From the NCBI GenBank assembly GCA_041191145.1, contig JBEEPK010000004.1, positions 10,599 to 74,598 on the forward strand: DNA of 64,000 nt, written 5' to 3'. How positions within the stretch are numbered: the first letter of the stretch is position 1; each line of letters opens with the position of its first letter. The notes beneath the pieces were generated by a model, which had not been told where the DNA came from, made no database searches, and saw only the letters and a program-made list of their open reading frames with translations. The stretch comes from UBA961 sp041191145 (GTDB lineage Bacteria > Bacteroidota > Ignavibacteria > Kapaibacteriales > UBA961). Below are positions 1-9,278 of the stretch, piece after piece. The position numbers were made by a program, and so were the translations under genes.

Positions 1-1600
1 AGATTTCTGATTTATCGAAATCAAACAAAATCAATGAAAATTTTGTTACTGTCATGTCTTTGCTTTGTTCGATGGAAGGCATGACGCTGGACATATAATC
101 GATCGGAATGGAACCTGAAACATTCGAAACATTTCCATCTGATTTTGTCATCGACAATGTATAATCAATCGGTACTTGAGCACTGGAAAGATCATTCGGA
201 CGAATAACCCATCGCTGAGGAGTAGGAGTACCCACACCAACCAATTCTCTCAATGAGCGATCTGCTTGTGTGATATTCAGTGTCCATGAATTCACTGAAG
301 TACTATCAAGATTCTTTGGTCTGAATTCCAATAATTCAGGTTTTGTCCAACGAGTTTCATCGCCACGAATAGCAATCGGTTCAAGTATGTCAGCATGTGA
401 TGATCGCAATGTCACTCTTCTATTTTCACTCATCCCGTCTTTTTGATTGACTGCAGTGGGTACATCAGGCAAAGCTCTTGAACTTGTTGCAATACGACTT
501 TCATTGATATTGTAATTTTTTGTCAAATAGTCTTTTACATGTTGCGCGCGACGCATAGCCAATCCTTTATTTTTCGACTCGGATTTTCCATCTATGGAAC
601 CGATGAGACTGAGTGAAGCATCAGGATTATTCAGCATGCGAAGACCTACGATATCCATTGTTCGTTTATTGATTTCAATGGCATCTTGGGGTAGAGTTTC
701 AAGAGTGAATTCACCACGAGCATCACCACGACTTGAAAATTGTAATGATGGATCCGGTTTGTCACTGTTTTGACCGAAGAAAACAAATGGTATGAATGGA
801 TACATTTCTGAATATTGAATATCCTCGACTTTCAAACCATTTTCCAATACGCGATAGTCTCCACCATCATTGTAATAACCAACTTCCATGATTGTATTTT
901 CAGTTGGAGGAGTAGGTTTTGGCTTAGATGCCTTTGTTGGACCAAGCGTGATTGAAACACCGATGCGTAGTTGATCTATCGTCCAAGGAGAGAAGTTGAC
1001 ATCGGTGCTGAAATCACCAATGGCCTTGCGATATGTGATTTCAGGAGTTATAGTATAATTCCATGCTTTCATTGGGATTCCGGCTCCGATGATGACCGCA
1101 AAACGATCTGTGGTTCCGGGGATCGAAGAGTATACTGTTGAGGAATCAACTCCGCCAAAATTCTCGGAATATTCACTTGTCAAACGGCTTCCATATTCAA
1201 GTCCTGCAATGAGATATCCCGGGCTATCTGAAAAAATTCCATTGATTTTCAAGGCCGGGGAAAACTCCAACATGGTGATTGAACTTGTCAAAGTATTTTG
1301 AGTATTATTACCCAAATCTTGAATCAAGTCTGCTCCCATTCCATGAATCCCAAGTCTGCCGGTTAAACGGAACATATCGCTGAGATCATAGTCTGCAAAG
1401 CCACCAACATGAAATGCCATAGAGGAGGATGAAGCGGTATACTGACCGAATTGGGTTGCAGTGAAATCAGGTGAGTGGAAATTATAGTTCAATCCACCAT
1501 AGATACCAAACTCAAAAGACTTGTTCAGTGATTTGGAATTCTGTGCGGAAATGTTTGCCGCTGCAAACAAAACAAGGAGAGTTAAATAAAGTGATCTCAT
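1..1600 (-). CDS. OmpA-family outer-membrane protein, 3' end outside window
   Basis: This gene is open from an ATG at 1600 to the window edge, so 533 residues are visible and the C-terminus is missing. A signal peptide (about residues 1-20, ending ANISAQ) is followed by a beta-barrel-like region to about residue 210. An OmpA-type peptidoglycan-binding domain at about 290-385 contains SLIGSIDGKSESKNKGLAMR, RAQHVKDYL and SENRRVTL. A further ILFDFDKSEI motif right at the window edge looks like the start of a second OmpA domain, which would make a tandem arrangement. The likely role is anchoring the outer membrane to peptidoglycan. The family call is firm; the tandem domain is inferred from its first few residues. 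Confidence 0.85.
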   Translation of the reverse strand, partial: MRSLYLTLLVLFAAANISAQNSKSLNKSFEFGIYGGLNYNFHSPDFTATQFGQYTASSSSMAFHVGGFADYDLSDMFRLTGRLGIHGMGADLIQDLGNNTQNTLTSSITMLEFSPALKINGIFSDSPGYLIAGLEYGSRLTSEYSENFGGVDSSTVYSSIPGTTDRFAVIIGAGIPMKAWNYTITPEITYRKAIGDFSTDVNFSPWTIDQLRIGVSITLGPTKASKPKPTPPTENTIMEVGYYNDGGDYRVLENGLKVEDIQYSEMYPFIPFVFFGQNSDKPDPSLQFSSRGDARGEFTLETLPQDAIEINKRTMDIVGLRMLNNPDASLSLIGSIDGKSESKNKGLAMRRAQHVKDYLTKNYNINESRIATSSRALPDVPTAVNQKDGMSENRRVTLRSSHADILEPIAIRGDETRWTKPELLEFRPKNLDSTSVNSWTLNITQADRSLRELVGVGTPTPQRWVIRPNDLSSAQVPIDYTLSMTKSDGNVSNVSGSIPIDYMSSVMPSIEQSKDMTVTKFSLILFDFDKSEI

Positions 1601-1740
1601 GAATATTCTTTTTCCTAAAATGCGAGAAATGAGGGTTTTAAACGATTGCCCCGCTATTTTTCTTGTACAAAAATGGTGAATTGTCATGAATTCTCTAACG
1701 ATTGTCTTTTCTCAAATCGTTTAATCCATTGTATTTGCAC

Positions 1741-1769
1741 AAAAGCCCTTCTGATCTTCTCAAAAGGGC
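1741..1769 (-). terminator. Rho-independent terminator of ccoNO
   Basis: Read on the minus strand, GCCCTTTTGA pairs with TCAGAAGGGC (10 bp, one G-U) around a 5-nt loop and is followed by TTTT. It lies 55 bp after the ccoNO stop. A second small hairpin (AAAGGAG/CTCCTTT, 1790-1808) lies between the stop and this stem. Confidence 0.75.
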
Positions 1770-1823
1770 CACTGTGTTTTGGGAGGGGAAAAGGAGCATA
1801 ACTCCTTTCTTTCTTTAATCGGA

Positions 1824-4013
1824 TCAATGTGCTCCGACCGCTTTGATGTCTTTGCCAAGACGCTGTAAATACGCAATCAAAGCAATGATCTCTTTGTTTG
1901 CATCAACAGGCATAGTCTTGTTTTCAGGGAGATCTTTGGCTATTTCTTCCGCTTGAGCCCTCGCTTCTTTTTCAGCTTTTTGCTCCATGCCTTCGGGATA
2001 TGGGACGCCAAGTTTTCTCATGGTGATGATTTTGCCTTCCAATTCATGATACTTTGTATTATCCGTAAATAACCATGGATAAGCGGGCATGATTGTACCG
2101 GGAGAGATTGTTTGTGGCTCCATCATATGCATATAATGCCATGCATGAGGGTATTTTCCTCCAACTCTGTGAAGATCAGGACCTGTTCTCTTTGAACCCC
2201 ATAGGAATGGATGATCATACACAAATTCGCCTGCTTTTGAATATTCTCCATAGCGCTCTGTTTCAGATCGAAATGGTCGAATCATTTGGGAATGACAACC
2301 AACACAACCTTCGCGGATATAAATGTCACGACCCTGTAGCTCAAGCGGTGTATATGGTTGTACGGATGCAATTGTCGGAATATTGGATTGAATGATTGCC
2401 GTGGGAACATATTCGATGATTCCGCCAATCAAAACCACAATGAGTGATAATACTGCAAAACGCAATGGCTTGGCTTCCAATACTCTATGCCAATGCTTAT
2501 GTGTCGTGGAAATAGACTCAGCTAAAGGTGCGGCCTTCACATGCTCATCAGCAAGCAATGAACCGGATTTTGCGGTTTTATAGAGATTGTACACTGCAAC
2601 ACATGCACCGATGATATACAGTGTGCCACCGACGGCTCTGATCATGTACATCGGAACCAATTGTGTGACTGTCTCAAGGAAATTCGCATATCGCAATGTG
2701 CCATCTGGAAGGAATTCTTTCCACATGAGCGATTGCATGATACCGCCGATATACATTGGAATTGCATAAAACAAAATACCGAGTGTCGCCGCCCAGAAAT
2801 GAATATTGGCCAATTTCAATGAATGTAGTTTTGTGCGGTAAATTCTTGGAATGATATAGTACAACATACCATATGCCAAGCCACCATTCCAAGCAAGCGC
2901 TCCAAGATGAACATGTCCGATGATATAGTCTGTATAATGAGCAATTGCATTCACATTTTTCAATGACATCATGGGTCCTTCAAATGTGCTCATGCCATAT
3001 GCCGTCACGCCAACTACCATGAATTTCAATACGGGGTCTTCCCGCACTTTGTCCCAAGCTCCTCGTAGAGTCAATAATCCATTTACCATTCCTCCCCAAG
3101 AAGGTGCAATGAGCATGATTGAAAAAACCGTACCTAGAGATTGCGCCCAATCCGGAAGTGCAGTATATAAGAGGTGATGGGGACCGGCCCAGATATAGAG
3201 AAAAATCAATGCCCAGAAATGCACGATGGATAATCGATAAGAAAAGACGGGTCTATTCGCCGCTTTGGGAATGAAATAATACATGATTCCCAAAAAGGGT
3301 GTCGTCAAGAAAAATGCAACTGCATTATGTCCATACCACCACTGCACCAATGCATCTTGCACGCCGGCATAGAATGAATAGCTTTTCAAAAGTGATACCG
3401 GCAATTCAAATGAATTGACGATATGGAGCAGTGCAACAGTGAGGAATGTGGCGATATAAAACCAAATCGCAACGAACATGTGCTTTTCTCTTCTTTTGAA
3501 GATGGTCCCCATCATATTCCATCCGAATATCACCCAAACTGCGGCAATGGCTATATCAATCGGCCATTCCAATTCTGCATATTCTTTGCTTGTGGTGAAT
3601 CCAAGAGGAAGCGTCAAAGCGGCACTGACAATGATCAATTGCCATCCCCAGAAATGTAATGTGCTCAATGTGTCAGAGTACATTCTTGCTTTTGTCAATC
3701 TCTGCAGTGAATAATACACCCCCATGAACATTGCATTGCCCGCAAAAGCAAAGATCACCGCATTTGTATGCAATGGTCTCAAACGGCCATATGATAATTC
3801 AGGAATGAATCCGAGAAAATCCGGCCACACCAATTTCAATGCAACGATGAGCCCAACAAGAAAACCGACTAATGACCAAGTTGCGGTGGCCCATGCGAAA
3901 TTCTTGACAATGGCATTGTCATAAGCAAATGATTCGAGGGTGCCATTCCCCGATGATTCTTGAGAAGTACCTTCCGGGAACGATGAGTGTTCACTGTCGT
4001 TGCTCATTCCCAT
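1824..4013 (-). CDS. ccoNO: cbb3-type cytochrome c oxidase, fused subunits I and II (CcoN-CcoO)
   Basis: This is the catalytic part of a high-affinity haem-copper oxidase of the inner membrane, reducing O2 with electrons from cytochrome c. Residues about 35-495 are CcoN with many membrane helices. The likely low-spin haem ligand is in RPLHTNAV, CuB ligands are in WYGHNAV (about 223) and GPHHL (about 276), and haem ligands are in GHVHLGALAW (about 366). Residues about 525-729 are CcoO: one membrane helix, a haem-c site GCVGCHSQ (about 567) and a distal Met in TIMPAYPW. The fusion of the two subunits is known in Bacteroidota. No ccoP or ccoQ lies beside it; maturation genes are about 30 kb away (33626-36689). 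ATG 4013 is used; a second ATG is two codons inside. Confidence 0.95.
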   Translation of the reverse strand: MGMSNDSEHSSFPEGTSQESSGNGTLESFAYDNAIVKNFAWATATWSLVGFLVGLIVALKLVWPDFLGFIPELSYGRLRPLHTNAVIFAFAGNAMFMGVYYSLQRLTKARMYSDTLSTLHFWGWQLIIVSAALTLPLGFTTSKEYAELEWPIDIAIAAVWVIFGWNMMGTIFKRREKHMFVAIWFYIATFLTVALLHIVNSFELPVSLLKSYSFYAGVQDALVQWWYGHNAVAFFLTTPFLGIMYYFIPKAANRPVFSYRLSIVHFWALIFLYIWAGPHHLLYTALPDWAQSLGTVFSIMLIAPSWGGMVNGLLTLRGAWDKVREDPVLKFMVVGVTAYGMSTFEGPMMSLKNVNAIAHYTDYIIGHVHLGALAWNGGLAYGMLYYIIPRIYRTKLHSLKLANIHFWAATLGILFYAIPMYIGGIMQSLMWKEFLPDGTLRYANFLETVTQLVPMYMIRAVGGTLYIIGACVAVYNLYKTAKSGSLLADEHVKAAPLAESISTTHKHWHRVLEAKPLRFAVLSLIVVLIGGIIEYVPTAIIQSNIPTIASVQPYTPLELQGRDIYIREGCVGCHSQMIRPFRSETERYGEYSKAGEFVYDHPFLWGSKRTGPDLHRVGGKYPHAWHYMHMMEPQTISPGTIMPAYPWLFTDNTKYHELEGKIITMRKLGVPYPEGMEQKAEKEARAQAEEIAKDLPENKTMPVDANKEIIALIAYLQRLGKDIKAVGAH

Positions 4014-4119
4014 CTCCTTGACATAATTGATAGACTAGTTGATCTGTTTGAATACAGTCACTTTTCGAATATGTCAAAATTGAGGTCTTGCGATTCCGGA
4101 AACAATGATATTTGTCATA

Positions 4120-4680
4120 TTAAGTGGATTGATTCCACTTAGGTGAGAGTGTGAGAATATGGGAGTGTATAGGACATTTCGAATGATGAGCCCCAGGCAA
4201 ATAACTTGTGCTCATCAAGAATTCATTCACAATTTCCCCGCCTGTGAATTTGAAGGTGTTTTTGAAGAGCTTTGTCCATTCTTCTCGATTAAAAGATATA
4301 TGCATATCCAGCCAATTTATGAAGGATCCATATTCTTTTTGCAATTGTAGTATTTGACCTGCATTATGAATCACAGCTTTGATCTTTGCCCTATTGCGAA
4401 TGATGGATGCATCTCCAAGTAAACGCTCGATATCAAGTTCTCCATACTTTGCAACAGTTGCAATGTCGAATCCTTCGAATGCTTCTCTGAAATGATATCG
4501 TTTTTTGAGAATGGTCAGCCAAGAAAGTCCTGCTTGATTGATTTCCAGACATAATCGCTCGAACAATGCATTGTCGGAATCCAATGGATAACCATATTCA
4601 GCATCATGATATGCAATATGCAATGGTGAACATTGTTCTTGTAAGGTATAATCACAATAGGATGGGGTGCTTGCATTCAT
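4120..4680 (-). CDS. tag: DNA-3-methyladenine glycosylase I
   Basis: This 186-residue base-excision repair enzyme removes 3-methyladenine from alkylated DNA. Family motifs seen are YHDAEYG, LEINQAGLSW (the Glu is the presumed base-binding acid) and RNRAKI. A C-terminal HHSKC gives the H-x3-C half of the structural zinc site, and N-terminal Cys residues plus YH supply the other half. The usual EWG is EYG here. The start is set at ATG 4680, because the frame upstream runs into the tRNA at 4717-4789. It is probably transcribed with or just after that tRNA. Confidence 0.9.
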   Translation of the reverse strand: MNASTPSYCDYTLQEQCSPLHIAYHDAEYGYPLDSDNALFERLCLEINQAGLSWLTILKKRYHFREAFEGFDIATVAKYGELDIERLLGDASIIRNRAKIKAVIHNAGQILQLQKEYGSFINWLDMHISFNREEWTKLFKNTFKFTGGEIVNEFLMSTSYLPGAHHSKCPIHSHILTLSPKWNQST

Positions 4681-4716
4681 ATATTGTTTACCCCAAGATG
4701 AATGCGAAGAAGTGAG

Positions 4717-4847
<131 letters not shown>

Positions 4848-4854
<7 letters not shown>

Positions 4855-5660
4855 AATAATCCAATCATGAAGCCAAGTTGAAATGCCAAGCCTGATGCTT
4901 CAATTCCTGAAGAAACATTATTGACAATAGTCTTGCCATTTTCCTTCCAATCTCCCATGAAACTCAATGCATATCCTGCATGAGCACGAACAGTAACGAT
5001 TCTTGGCTTGTCGCTTCCAAGCAATGCAGGAGCAAATTCAACGCTGAGCCCGGGATTGACCATGAAATAATTATTTCTCAAGGAATGATTGAATACATTC
5101 ACATCGGTCGGACTACCACCAATTGTACTATTGGATGTTTCAATGCCTTTCGCATATTGAGTTGTGGTAACTTCCATTGTACCCCAACCTCCGGAAATTC
5201 CCGGAATGAGATATAATGATTTTGCCAAAGAAAATGCATAATCAAAGCCAAATCCTGTATATGCATTGGACAAAGAAGCAGAACGCAAATATTGTTGTTG
5301 ATTGACCGTAAATTCTTTCTCAGCAGTACTGATGTCTCCGCCGAGATTGGAAATGGAAATACGAACATTTGGAAGTATGCCGATTGTGGCAACGCCAATT
5401 GCACCGGTCATAGTGAGAGGTGTGGACAATTCACCAAGTCCTGCAGTGGAAAGTTGAGCATTCACATCTTTCAACTCAGGTGTGAAGAGGGAAACTACAA
5501 AACCGCCACCAACACCGAAATAAGGTACTTTCTCTTCTTGAATGACAGTTTCTTCGAATGTCAATTCATCCAATCTATCATCCTGTGCTTTGAGTGAAGC
5601 GATGCTTGTAAACAGCAGTGCAAGCACAATCATAGAATTCTTGAATATATTCATGGTCAT
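4848..5660 (-). CDS. Outer-membrane beta-barrel-like protein, function unknown
   Basis: This 270-residue protein has a clear signal peptide (about 1-25, ending IASLKAQ). The body alternates short hydrophobic/polar strands (GVGGGFVVSLF, GALGVATIGI-like and GFGFDYAFSL segments) and ends in the strand-like LAFQLGFMIGLFN, with a terminal aromatic residue one from the end. This pattern fits an 8-12-strand barrel. I recognise no named family. ATG 5660 or ATG 5654 could be the start. A TATTTTTG promoter box lies 42-55 nt upstream. Its stop codon lies inside the 48-bp duplication. Confidence 0.7.
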
Positions 5661-5701
5661 TGGAAAGTATGGTAAAATCGCATTCCGTTCAATAGAGCTT
5701 G

Positions 5702-5709
5702 CAAAAATA
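5702..5709 (-). promoter_or_regulatory. TAnnTTTG promoter box (TATTTTTGC)
   Basis: Matches the Bacteroidota -7 element, 42-48 nt upstream of the barrel gene start. No good -33 TTTG is visible. Confidence 0.5.
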
Positions 5710-5711
5710 GG

Positions 5712-5730
5712 GAATTCTTGGAAAGAATTC
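5712..5730 (-). terminator. Hairpin after the crotonase gene
   Basis: GAATTCTT/AAGAATTC form a perfect 8-bp stem with a 3-nt loop, 11 bp after the crotonase stop. Only a weak T-rich stretch follows, and it doubles as the promoter box of the next gene, so termination is uncertain. Confidence 0.4.
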
Positions 5731-5741
5731 GAATAAGCTTG

Positions 5742-6524
5742 TCATTGTCCTGAAAATTGTGCGGATCTCTTTTCCAAAAATGCCGAAGTGCCCTCTTTGA
5801 AATCATTTGTTCCACAAATTTCTCCAAAAATGATCGCCTCGCTTTCCATTCCTTCTTGTGTGCCCAAGTCTTCCGCCGCTCTTATTGCTTTCAAACTTGC
5901 TGAAATCGCCAATGGCGCTTTGGATGCTATCAATTCGGCAATCTTCAGGCATTCATCAATGAGTGTCTCAGATGCAAAAACCTTATTGACAAGACCGATT
6001 CTCAAAGCTTCCTCAGAATCTATGATGGCTCCGCTTAAGATCAATTCCATGGATTGTGCTCTTCCAACCAATTTTGTGAGTCTTTGTGTTCCACCATAAC
6101 CGGGAATGATGCCGAGATTTACTTCTGGTTGACCAAATTTTGCCTGCGGAGCGGCAAATCTCATATGACATGCCAAAGCTAACTCGCAACCGCCACCCAA
6201 TGCGAATCCATTGACTGCGGCAATGACAGGCTTGTTCAAATATTCTAATTCAGTGAAGATTTCTTGGCCAAAACGGGCAAAATCAGCACCTGTTTCAGCA
6301 TTCTGCTCATGCAATTGTGCGATGTCTGCACCAGCCGCAAAAGCTTTTGGTCCTGCACCGGTAATAATAATTGCTCGACAAAATTCAGAATTTGCACAAA
6401 ATTGGAGCGCTTTTTGCAGTTCAGTCAATAAGGTTGCGTTTAAGGCGTTTAACTTGTCCGGTCTATTCAAAGTAATAAGGCAAACATGGCCTTTTTCTTC
6501 AAGAATGATGGTTTCATAGTTCAT
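5742..6524 (-). CDS. Enoyl-CoA hydratase/isomerase (crotonase family)
   Basis: This 260-residue cytoplasmic enzyme hydrates trans-2-enoyl-CoA thioesters in fatty-acid or amino-acid degradation. The oxyanion-hole segment AFAAGADI and the two catalytic glutamates (GGGCELA at about 115; GQPEVNLGIIPG at about 135) are present, with GYGGTQRL following. Both glutamates argue for a true hydratase rather than an isomerase or decarboxylase paralogue. Length is typical. No other beta-oxidation gene is adjacent, so the physiological substrate cannot be read from context. Confidence 0.92.
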   Translation of the reverse strand: MNYETIILEEKGHVCLITLNRPDKLNALNATLLTELQKALQFCANSEFCRAIIITGAGPKAFAAGADIAQLHEQNAETGADFARFGQEIFTELEYLNKPVIAAVNGFALGGGCELALACHMRFAAPQAKFGQPEVNLGIIPGYGGTQRLTKLVGRAQSMELILSGAIIDSEEALRIGLVNKVFASETLIDECLKIAELIASKAPLAISASLKAIRAAEDLGTQEGMESEAIIFGEICGTNDFKEGTSAFLEKRSAQFSGQ

Positions 6525-6615
6525 GATAATGATCCGGGACTGATGGAAGTTTACTGTTAAAGGCGCAATTTACCATTTTCCGCCTTGCATTGATATTCGA
6601 TAATTGAGAGAAAAT

Positions 6616-8127
6616 ATGCGAAAACACTTCAAATATGTATGGCTCATTTGGTTATTGGCAATCTCCATGCTGATTCCCGTTACAGATACTTCTGCGGCAT
6701 CCAGAAAAAAAGGAAAATCTTCTTCCTCTCGTTCCATAAAGAAAAAGTCAGGGAAAAGCTCCAAGAAGTCTTCTTCAAAAAAATCAAAGAAAGGAAAAAA
6801 ATCAAAGAAAGGAAAAGGCAGGAAATCGTCCGGTTCAAGTCATAATCAACTTGTTTCAATCAATGGAAGGCAAAATTTCATTGAGGACACGATGATTGCT
6901 CCAGGACTTCGCTATATGCATTTCCTTTATGGTCCTTTGAATCACCCCGTATATGCCGTTGAAATGGATGCGAATGATCCTACGCTGAAAGTTGGAGTTA
7001 TCAAAGGGAATAATAAAAATGATGGACTCGAAAGAATCGGTGATATGTTCAATAGAATAGACACAACCGTAAGAGATAGTTTGCTTTCAGCAGTAAATGC
7101 AAATTTCTGGCGTGCCTATCGCAATACTGCAATTGGTCCATTGGTTTTGAATGGCGAAGTGATTCAAATGGGGAATGAGAAGAATTGGACAAGTGCATTC
7201 TTCGATGCCAAGAATAAAATGTATATCGGCAAATATGATTTGCAGGGCGTAATTAGAACAGAGAAAGGTGAAACATATCGCATTGCTTTCACCAATGAAA
7301 GACCTAGCATGGATGGAATTGCCTTGTATAATCTCTATGGTGGAAACTCGATCCCTCATGTGCCAAATATGCAAGTGGATAAAGCGGCAGAGGATTTCTT
7401 GGAGAATAGACCTCAGTCTGCAGAAGATTCAACGGAAGAAGAACTAGACATGGAACAGTTGAAAGCAGAATTGGCTGAAATGAAGAGACAATCCAATATT
7501 GAATATCCACTGATCAAAGTGCAAGTTCGCTTTCTGCGCTCACCATCGGTGAATAAGGAAGTTCCTTGTTTAGTAAATGCTGTGGATACTGGCACTGTGG
7601 CAATGCCGCTTCGAGGTGCCATCATTTCTTTGGGAAGAGATTTTCCCGCCGGAAAATTACCAGTGGCCGGCGATACTCTATTCATCAAGTATTATACAAG
7701 TGAGAGTGATACGATGCCTTTTGTTCAAGCGGTTTGTGGCACTCCGAGATTGATGGAAGCCGGAGAATTACGTACGCAAGGAGTGAGTGAAGGTGCGAGA
7801 AATAGCAGATTCATCGGACATAATCTTCCGAGAACCGCAGTAGGAACAAATACGCGAAAGACAAAGAATTGGCTTGTACTTGTTGATCCATCAGGCAAGG
7901 GAAGAGGAGCAACATTGGATCAAATGGGTGCAATTATGAAGAAACTCGGAGCTCATGATGCTCTTAATCTCGATGGCGGAGGTTCCTCTATGATGATGGT
8001 TTGCGGTGAGAATGTATGTACCAATTCACGAGTGCCGACAGGTAGAAGGATATCATGTGCTTTGGCGGTGTTCAGAAAACAGAAGGTTTTGCGAGAACGA
8101 TTGCAAGAACAAAATCCGATAGAATAA
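6616..8127 (+). CDS. Secreted phosphodiester glycosidase (NAGPA-domain) protein with Ser/Lys-rich N-terminus
   Basis: The start is ATG 6616, behind GAGAG; an in-frame TTG at 6604 is less likely. A signal peptide (about 1-28, ending DTSAA) is followed by a roughly 45-residue tract of almost only Ser, Lys and Gly (about 29-75). After it comes an extracytoplasmic domain that ends in the hallmark ALNLDGGGSS (about 450), preceded by RTAVGTN. This is the phosphodiester glycosidase family, related to the enzyme that uncovers GlcNAc-1-phosphodiesters and to exopolysaccharide proteins. The basic tract could bind anionic cell-wall or surface polymers (inference). It converges on the NlpC/P60 gene, which has a similar Lys-rich tract. 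Confidence 0.85.
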   Translation: MRKHFKYVWLIWLLAISMLIPVTDTSAASRKKGKSSSSRSIKKKSGKSSKKSSSKKSKKGKKSKKGKGRKSSGSSHNQLVSINGRQNFIEDTMIAPGLRYMHFLYGPLNHPVYAVEMDANDPTLKVGVIKGNNKNDGLERIGDMFNRIDTTVRDSLLSAVNANFWRAYRNTAIGPLVLNGEVIQMGNEKNWTSAFFDAKNKMYIGKYDLQGVIRTEKGETYRIAFTNERPSMDGIALYNLYGGNSIPHVPNMQVDKAAEDFLENRPQSAEDSTEEELDMEQLKAELAEMKRQSNIEYPLIKVQVRFLRSPSVNKEVPCLVNAVDTGTVAMPLRGAIISLGRDFPAGKLPVAGDTLFIKYYTSESDTMPFVQAVCGTPRLMEAGELRTQGVSEGARNSRFIGHNLPRTAVGTNTRKTKNWLVLVDPSGKGRGATLDQMGAIMKKLGAHDALNLDGGGSSMMMVCGENVCTNSRVPTGRRISCALAVFRKQKVLRERLQEQNPIE

Positions 8128-8129
8128 AA

Positions 8130-8163
8130 AAAGCGGGATGATCCAATGTGATCATCCCGCTTT
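8130..8163. terminator. Bidirectional terminator between convergent genes
   Basis: AAAGCGGGATGATC and GATCATCCCGCTTT form a perfect 14-bp stem with a 6-nt loop. A T-rich tail follows on the plus strand and the A-run gives one on the minus strand. Confidence 0.9.
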
Positions 8164-8182
8164 CTATTTTTTTTAAGTTCTA

Positions 8183-9163
8183 TCAATAGGAATAGCGTTT
8201 TGCATCGCCGGTTGCAAGTGGTGCAAGATCGCGATGTTCGAGTCTGCGAACACCAATCAAGCGGGTATCATAATACGTACTTTCAAGTGAAGAAACCGTT
8301 ACGCCATAGCGTGAACTCGCATGAGCGAAGAGATTGTCTCCAAGATAAATACCTACATGAGATACATACACTTCTTTGCGTGTGTGGAAGAAAACCAAAT
8401 CACCAAATTTCATTTCTGATCTATTGCGGATTGGTCTTCCTACATTCCATTGTGTTGCAGCTGTTCTTGGGAGTGTGATGTCTCCCGCGCCTGCAAACAC
8501 AGCCCTTGTGAATGCTGAACAATCAATTCCTGATTTTGAAGTACCACCATAAATATATGTGGTGCCTACCCAGTTCATGATTTCATCCATAATGGCTTTT
8601 CTGGCAATTCCACCATCAGTGGTTTCATTCGATGAAGGATCATTTGGATCGCTGTCGATATATGAAAGCCATAATGAACGGAATGCATCCATGTCAACTA
8701 CCACATCGTCTTCTTCTTCAAGTTCAGATAAATCCTCACCTTGAGAAAGCATGTCGCCGGAAACGGCATCTGATGCGGTTAATTCACCTTGATCAATGTG
8801 AGTTGTATTTGACTGTTGTTCTGAGAGAGCCTCGGCAATAGAGCCAGTATTCGTGGCGATGTCCGTTGTCGGGGTTAGGTCGGATTCCGATTGTAAACCG
8901 GCCAGTCTTGACAAATCATCATTATTGTTGAGATAGTCGAAAGCAAGTCTCTTGCCTGCAACTTTATCACATTTTGTTTTTGAAACATGTACGATTTGAT
9001 AACGCTTCTTTGATTTCTTTTTCTTAGAAGCTACTCGTTTCGTTACCTTTCGCTTGTCCGATTTTTTTCGGGCAGCATATGAGCTATTGGTTGGCAAAGC
9101 TAAAGCAATCACGAAGAGAACCAAGCTGAGCCAGAAAGGTACGAGGGGTATGGACTTACGCAT
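8183..9163 (-). CDS. NlpC/P60 family cell-wall peptidase
   Basis: ATG 9163 is chosen because GAGGTGAT sits just upstream and a signal peptide follows (KSIPLVPFWLSLVLFVIALA); the frame is open further upstream but lacks these. About 326 residues: signal peptide, a Lys/Arg-rich tract (RKKSDKRKVTKRVASKKKKS, about 33-52), an acidic low-complexity middle (DLSELEEEDDVVVDMD), then the NlpC/P60 domain. The catalytic Cys is in GIDCSAFTRAVF and the His in SHVGIYLGDNLFAHAS. Such enzymes cleave peptide stems of peptidoglycan. Transport out of the cytoplasm is likely. Confidence 0.9.
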   Translation of the reverse strand: MRKSIPLVPFWLSLVLFVIALALPTNSSYAARKKSDKRKVTKRVASKKKKSKKRYQIVHVSKTKCDKVAGKRLAFDYLNNNDDLSRLAGLQSESDLTPTTDIATNTGSIAEALSEQQSNTTHIDQGELTASDAVSGDMLSQGEDLSELEEEDDVVVDMDAFRSLWLSYIDSDPNDPSSNETTDGGIARKAIMDEIMNWVGTTYIYGGTSKSGIDCSAFTRAVFAGAGDITLPRTAATQWNVGRPIRNRSEMKFGDLVFFHTRKEVYVSHVGIYLGDNLFAHASSRYGVTVSSLESTYYDTRLIGVRRLEHRDLAPLATGDAKRYSY

Positions 9164-9278
9164 AATCACCTCTGTAATTGATAAAAATACCTTGTCTGGT
9201 AGTATGGTGCCGATCCTGTGAGGAGGTATCGACGTTCTTCCGGGCGGCGCGTCTGTTGAGCCGATAGCGGAAGCTGAA

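Noticed and set aside
4014..4119. FNR-like box upstream of ccoNO
   Set aside because: Only direct TTGAT words occur, not the TTGAT-N4-ATCAA palindrome.
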